DNA of 8,859 nucleotides, from NCBI GenBank assembly GCA_030632545.1, contig DAOVUO010000075.1, positions 1-8,859 on the forward strand. Direction: 5' to 3'. The notes below the pieces were generated by a model. The model saw nothing but the letters and a program-made list of their open reading frames with translations, was not told the DNA's origin and ran no database searches. The DNA is from Bacteroidales bacterium. Its GTDB lineage: Bacteria > Bacteroidota > Bacteroidia > Bacteroidales > DYOH01. This document shows positions 6,106 through 8,859 of this stretch, in pieces. The number at the start of each line of letters is the position of its first letter. The stretch's first letter is position 1. The translations under genes were made by a program, and so were the position numbers.

Positions 6106-6144
6106 GCATTTTAACTGCCTGTCCCTAACATCGGGGAAGTATTA
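6106..6144 (+). repeat. Dispersed intergenic repeat, copy 2 (upstream of Kelch/Asp-box lipoprotein gene)
   Basis: Second copy of the repeat described at 4447-4497, here uninterrupted: GCATTTTAAC runs straight into GCCTGTCCC, AACAT and GAAGTATTA. It ends 62 nt before the ATG at 6207 and 6 nt before the -33 element of the promoter candidate. It lies 24 bp right of the MITE target duplication and is independent of it. CCC and GGG in this copy could form only a short, weak stem with no T-run, so a working terminator is unlikely. Confidence 0.7.
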
Positions 6145-6150
6145 TAATAT

Positions 6151-6180
6151 TTTGTAGTTTAATATTTTTTAATAAAATTG
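6151..6180 (+). promoter_or_regulatory. Promoter candidate for the envelope gene cluster
   Basis: TTTG (6151-6154), an 18-nt spacer, then TAAAATTG (6173-6180), seven of eight positions matching TAnnTTTG. The transcript would begin near 6187, about 20 nt before the ATG at 6207. It immediately follows repeat copy 2. The surrounding DNA is very AT-rich, so chance matches are possible. Confidence 0.4.
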
Positions 6181-6206
6181 TAATTTAATTATTCACAATA
6201 AAACCA

Positions 6207-7355
6207 ATGTATAAGAACAGATTTATACTACTATTTTTAGTTTTAGTAGCAAGCGCATGCGAAATAGTAACTTATAAAGAATTTGCTTTACCTGAATATG
6301 ATGGTGCATTAAACTGGCAACAGATAGTTAAAAATGCAGAATGGGAAAATAGATATGACCATGAAGCCATTGCTTTTAATAATAAGTTGTGGGTAATTGG
6401 TGGATATAATCCCGGCCAAGTTAAAGGCGATACTTATTACGAAGACGTTTGGTCGTCGGATGATGGAAAAAGCTGGAAACTTGTAATAGATGATGCGCCT
6501 TGGTTAGGCCGAAGAGGTCATGAGTTAGTAGTATTTAACGATGGAGCGGGAGATGCTATTTATTTGATTGGTGGTTTTTCTGTTGATGAGGCTAATGGTT
6601 ATAGGCAGTATAATAACGATGTTTGGAAAACAACTGATGGTGAAAACTGGACTTTAATAAAAAAACGTACTTATCCTGAATTAAGCTCCGTGCAAGATTG
6701 GTTTCCACGTATGCATCATAGTTGTGTGGTAGCAACTCATGGAGGCATTAATTATATATATCTGATTGCAGGTAAAACAATGCTCGAAAATCACGAAAGC
6801 AGATATGCTACTGAGTATTTTAATGATGTTTGGCGTTCTACAGATGGAATAAACTGGGAGTTGCTAGTAAGTAATGATTTTGGGATAAGAGCTGAACTTG
6901 CTGCAACTGTTGGTGTTAATAATCAATTGTACATAAATGGGGGAGTGCATGGAATTATTTTTGAGGCCGAAGGTAATGCAACACATCCTATTACTAATTG
7001 GCAAGCCTTATGGACATCTTCTGATGGTGAAAATTGGTCAGATTTAAGAGATTCTACCATAGTAGAGGACAGATATCTTTATCGTTCAGCTCATCAAATG
7101 GTATTTTACAAAGATTTAGTTTGGTCCTTACCAGGAAAAACAATATCAAATGAGCATTATATGTTTGCTAGCGATAGTTATTATCCTTCGTGGACTTATG
7201 ATTCAAATGGATATTGGGGACTAGATTCAAAAGGAGTCGCTATTGATGCTCGACATAGTTACGATGCTTTTGTTTGGAAAGATAAAATTTGGATTTTTGG
7301 AGGTTTTACGGCTACTTATGGCCAATCAAACGATGTTTGGACAGCTACATTATAA
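6207..7355 (+). CDS. Kelch/Asp-box beta-propeller lipoprotein
   Basis: Of 382 aa. The N-terminus MYKNRFILLFLVLVASAC is a lipoprotein signal with cysteine 18; alanine at -3 is less common than leucine but acceptable. The rest is a series of blades combining a Kelch-like strand pair with an Asp-box turn. Visible blades: HEAIAFNNKLWVIGGY/DVWSSDDGKSW (52-90), HELVVF/IYLIGGF/NDVWKTTDGENW (105-148), HHSCVV/IYLIAGK/NDVWRSTDGINW (170-217), LYINGG/LWTSSDGENW (241-277), HQMVFYKDLVWSLPG (296-310), and a last blade HSYDAFVWKDKIWIFGGF/NDVWTATL (350-382). Six blades are therefore likely. Such propellers usually bind proteins or glycans at the cell surface. No sialidase arginine triad or FRIP motif is evident, so enzyme activity is not claimed. 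The next gene starts 33 bp downstream on the same strand, suggesting an operon. Confidence 0.88.
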   Translation: MYKNRFILLFLVLVASACEIVTYKEFALPEYDGALNWQQIVKNAEWENRYDHEAIAFNNKLWVIGGYNPGQVKGDTYYEDVWSSDDGKSWKLVIDDAPWLGRRGHELVVFNDGAGDAIYLIGGFSVDEANGYRQYNNDVWKTTDGENWTLIKKRTYPELSSVQDWFPRMHHSCVVATHGGINYIYLIAGKTMLENHESRYATEYFNDVWRSTDGINWELLVSNDFGIRAELAATVGVNNQLYINGGVHGIIFEAEGNATHPITNWQALWTSSDGENWSDLRDSTIVEDRYLYRSAHQMVFYKDLVWSLPGKTISNEHYMFASDSYYPSWTYDSNGYWGLDSKGVAIDARHSYDAFVWKDKIWIFGGFTATYGQSNDVWTATL

Positions 7356-7388
7356 GATAGTAAAGTTAAATTTTGGATTAATTTTGGA

Positions 7389-8360
7389 ATGAAAAAAATT
7401 ATAGTATTAACAATATTTGCGGCATATATATCAAGCCTTAGTGCTCAAAAGGATTCAACAAATATATTTCAGTTTGAATTAAATAACTGGAGTGTAAACA
7501 TAATTGATTATGAGAATATATATCCAACATATTTAGCCGATCCTTTAGGGGCTCGTTTTGATGTATCGGTACAAAAAATGAAATATAGCGATATAGATTT
7601 TTTTGATTCTGTAAATGAAGATGGTGGATATTTAGGAAAACTGGTAGTTAATCCAGGTGTTCGTTTTTCTTTTTTTAAATTTCGTTCAAAAAAGAATTCG
7701 AAATTAGGTTTTGAGCTTGATGTTGGTATAACTACGCCAATAGTAATGAGAGGAGGAAACCATGATGTAATTGCTGTTGATGGAATTTATTATTTAGCTT
7801 TTGCTGCTCGTCCATTTGAATGGCTAAGCATGCGTTTTTCAAAGCATCATATTTGCACTCATATAGGCGATGAATTTCCATCTGGTAAAGTAATCTCGCC
7901 TATTGACATTGACCCCAATATGACTCAATTGCCTGTAAGAGACGATTTTATTTTTTCTACTGCAGTTCGTCCATTATATTTTTTACGAAATCCAAAGTGG
8001 GATATTTTAAATGTATATGGCGACTTTGGTTTTTTTATGCCTGGTGTTGATTTTATGGGTAAGCGACAAAATAAGCCTAATATGTTTGCCTATATAAACT
8101 TACAAGCAGGAGCTGAACTCGAATATTATTTTAAGAATAAATATTTGGGCGGAGTTTTTACAGCTTATAATGTAAGTGCATACCAATTAAATGCGTTTTA
8201 TCCTAATCAGTCGCTTGTTGGTGGATATATTTTACCGCAAAAGCGAAATGAACACAAACTAAGAATCGGTCTTAATTATTACAATGGACGTAGTTTGAGC
8301 AACCAGTTTTATAATAGGAAGGAAAAATTTGTAGCATTTTTTGTAGCTGCTGATATATAG
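7389..8360 (+). CDS. DUF1207-type outer-membrane beta-barrel protein
   Basis: Of 323 aa with a signal peptide (MKKIIVLTIFAAYISSLSA|Q, cleavage near residue 19). Features I associate with the DUF1207 family are YPTYLADPLGARFDV at 45-59, HHICTHIGDEF at 153-163 (family members have an H-x-S-S-H-x-G-D-E type motif; here I-C-T replaces L-S-S) and a C-terminal YYNGRSLSNQFYN at 297-309. The mature protein alternates aromatic and hydrophobic strands ending in VAFFVAADI, as expected of an outer-membrane barrel. DUF1207 has no established biochemical role that I know. It lies 33 bp after the propeller lipoprotein gene, so the two are probably cotranscribed and could form a barrel plus surface lipoprotein pair (inference). 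No terminator is apparent in the 96 bp before the next gene. Confidence 0.78.
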   Translation: MKKIIVLTIFAAYISSLSAQKDSTNIFQFELNNWSVNIIDYENIYPTYLADPLGARFDVSVQKMKYSDIDFFDSVNEDGGYLGKLVVNPGVRFSFFKFRSKKNSKLGFELDVGITTPIVMRGGNHDVIAVDGIYYLAFAARPFEWLSMRFSKHHICTHIGDEFPSGKVISPIDIDPNMTQLPVRDDFIFSTAVRPLYFLRNPKWDILNVYGDFGFFMPGVDFMGKRQNKPNMFAYINLQAGAELEYYFKNKYLGGVFTAYNVSAYQLNAFYPNQSLVGGYILPQKRNEHKLRIGLNYYNGRSLSNQFYNRKEKFVAFFVAADI

Positions 8361-8456
8361 ATTATAGTTCTTTTTTGAGGATAAAAGATTGTACATTGGA
8401 GTATATTTTTGAAAGTATAAAGAGCAAGCTATTTACATTAATAAAACTAATTTGTT

Positions 8457-8859
8457 ATGCGCACGCTAGTATTTATTTTTTACTTTATTGGGTTTTCTTT
8501 AGTTGCAACTACACAAAATTACAACTTGACTATTAATATATCAAATATTCAAGATATTAGAGGTGAAATACGTATAGGTATTTATAACTCTTCCGCCGAT
8601 TTCCCAAAAGAAGGAAAGGCTTATCGGAATGTAGTAGCAAAAGTAGTTTCTAGCACTACAAGTATCGAAATAAATGATTTAGCTCCAAATGATTATGGCA
8701 TTGCACTTTTCCATGATGATAATTCCGATAAGGAATGCAATAGGAATATTATGGGAATACCCTTAGAAGGCTACGGATTTTCGAATAATATAAAACCTAT
8801 TTTTAGTGCGCCTAATTTTAATGAATGCAAATTCAGTTTAAAGCAAAATGTATCAATTA
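8457..8859 (+). CDS. DUF2141 family secreted protein, 3'-truncated by the window edge
   Basis: The ATG at 8457 opens a frame that stays open for 134 codons to the right edge. DUF2141 proteins are about 140 aa, so only a few residues are missing. A signal peptide is present (MRTLVFIFYFIGFSLVATT, cleavage near residue 18-19). Family hallmarks are an early GEIRIGIYNS strand (36-45), DYGIALFHDDN (79-89), and the block MGIPLEGYGFSNN (99-111) followed by a P-x-F segment. The usual acidic stretch (H-D-E-N-x-N-G-x-x-D) reads HDDNSDKECN here, so the second half lacks the common N-G. DUF2141 proteins are exported small beta-rich proteins of unknown role, common in Bacteroidetes. It lies 96 bp after the DUF1207 gene on the same strand; I found no convincing separate promoter or terminator, so shared transcription is possible. 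Confidence 0.88.
   Translation, partial: MRTLVFIFYFIGFSLVATTQNYNLTINISNIQDIRGEIRIGIYNSSADFPKEGKAYRNVVAKVVSSTTSIEINDLAPNDYGIALFHDDNSDKECNRNIMGIPLEGYGFSNNIKPIFSAPNFNECKFSLKQNVSI

Noticed and set aside
8361..8456. Search for a separate promoter or terminator between the DUF1207 and DUF2141 genes.
   Set aside because: No hairpin with a T-run and no TTG plus TAnnTTTG pair at acceptable spacing was found; the best site matches only five of eight -7 positions.

Overview
The window looks like a chromosomal piece of a low-GC Bacteroidota (Bacteroidetes). The support is AT-rich DNA, initiation regions with no clear Shine-Dalgarno sequence, signal peptides ending in ANAQ/VNAQ, DUF2141- and DUF1207-type envelope proteins, and promoter candidates of the Bacteroidetes type (TTTG or TTG, about 19 nt, then TAnnTTTG-like). 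Order or genus cannot be fixed from this sequence.

Left part (1-1725, minus strand): a two-gene xanthine dehydrogenase operon. xdhA is complete (2Fe-2S/2Fe-2S/FAD small subunit). xdhB, the molybdopterin large subunit, runs off the left edge after 72 codons. This is cytoplasmic purine catabolism (hypoxanthine to xanthine to urate).

Middle-left (1768-4308, minus strand): two tandem paralogous secreted proteins of 357 and 360 aa. They match no family I can name and may be beta-propellers. Each has its own promoter candidate with the same layout and its own intrinsic terminator, so each is a stand-alone transcription unit. The first 10 codons and the DNA around them are almost identical, while the mature parts have diverged strongly.

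Centre (4242-6206): a divergent intergenic region, a 347-aa lipoprotein of unknown function on the plus strand, and a 506-bp gene-free gap. The gap holds what looks like a complete MITE-like element (5845-6073), with imperfect 25-bp terminal inverted repeats and a perfect 8-bp flanking direct repeat. A separate dispersed repeat of about 34 bp lies upstream of each of the two plus-strand lipoprotein genes (4464-4497 and 6111-6144).

Right part (6207-8859, plus strand): a likely envelope gene cluster. It contains a Kelch/Asp-box propeller lipoprotein, a DUF1207-type outer-membrane protein 33 bp downstream, and a DUF2141 secreted protein truncated by the right edge. All three carry export signals. 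A joint role at the outer membrane is inferred from position only.

The window contains no tRNA, rRNA, CRISPR array or transposase gene that I can see. The least explained items are the MITE, the dispersed upstream repeat, the paralogous secreted pair and the propeller/DUF1207/DUF2141 cluster.
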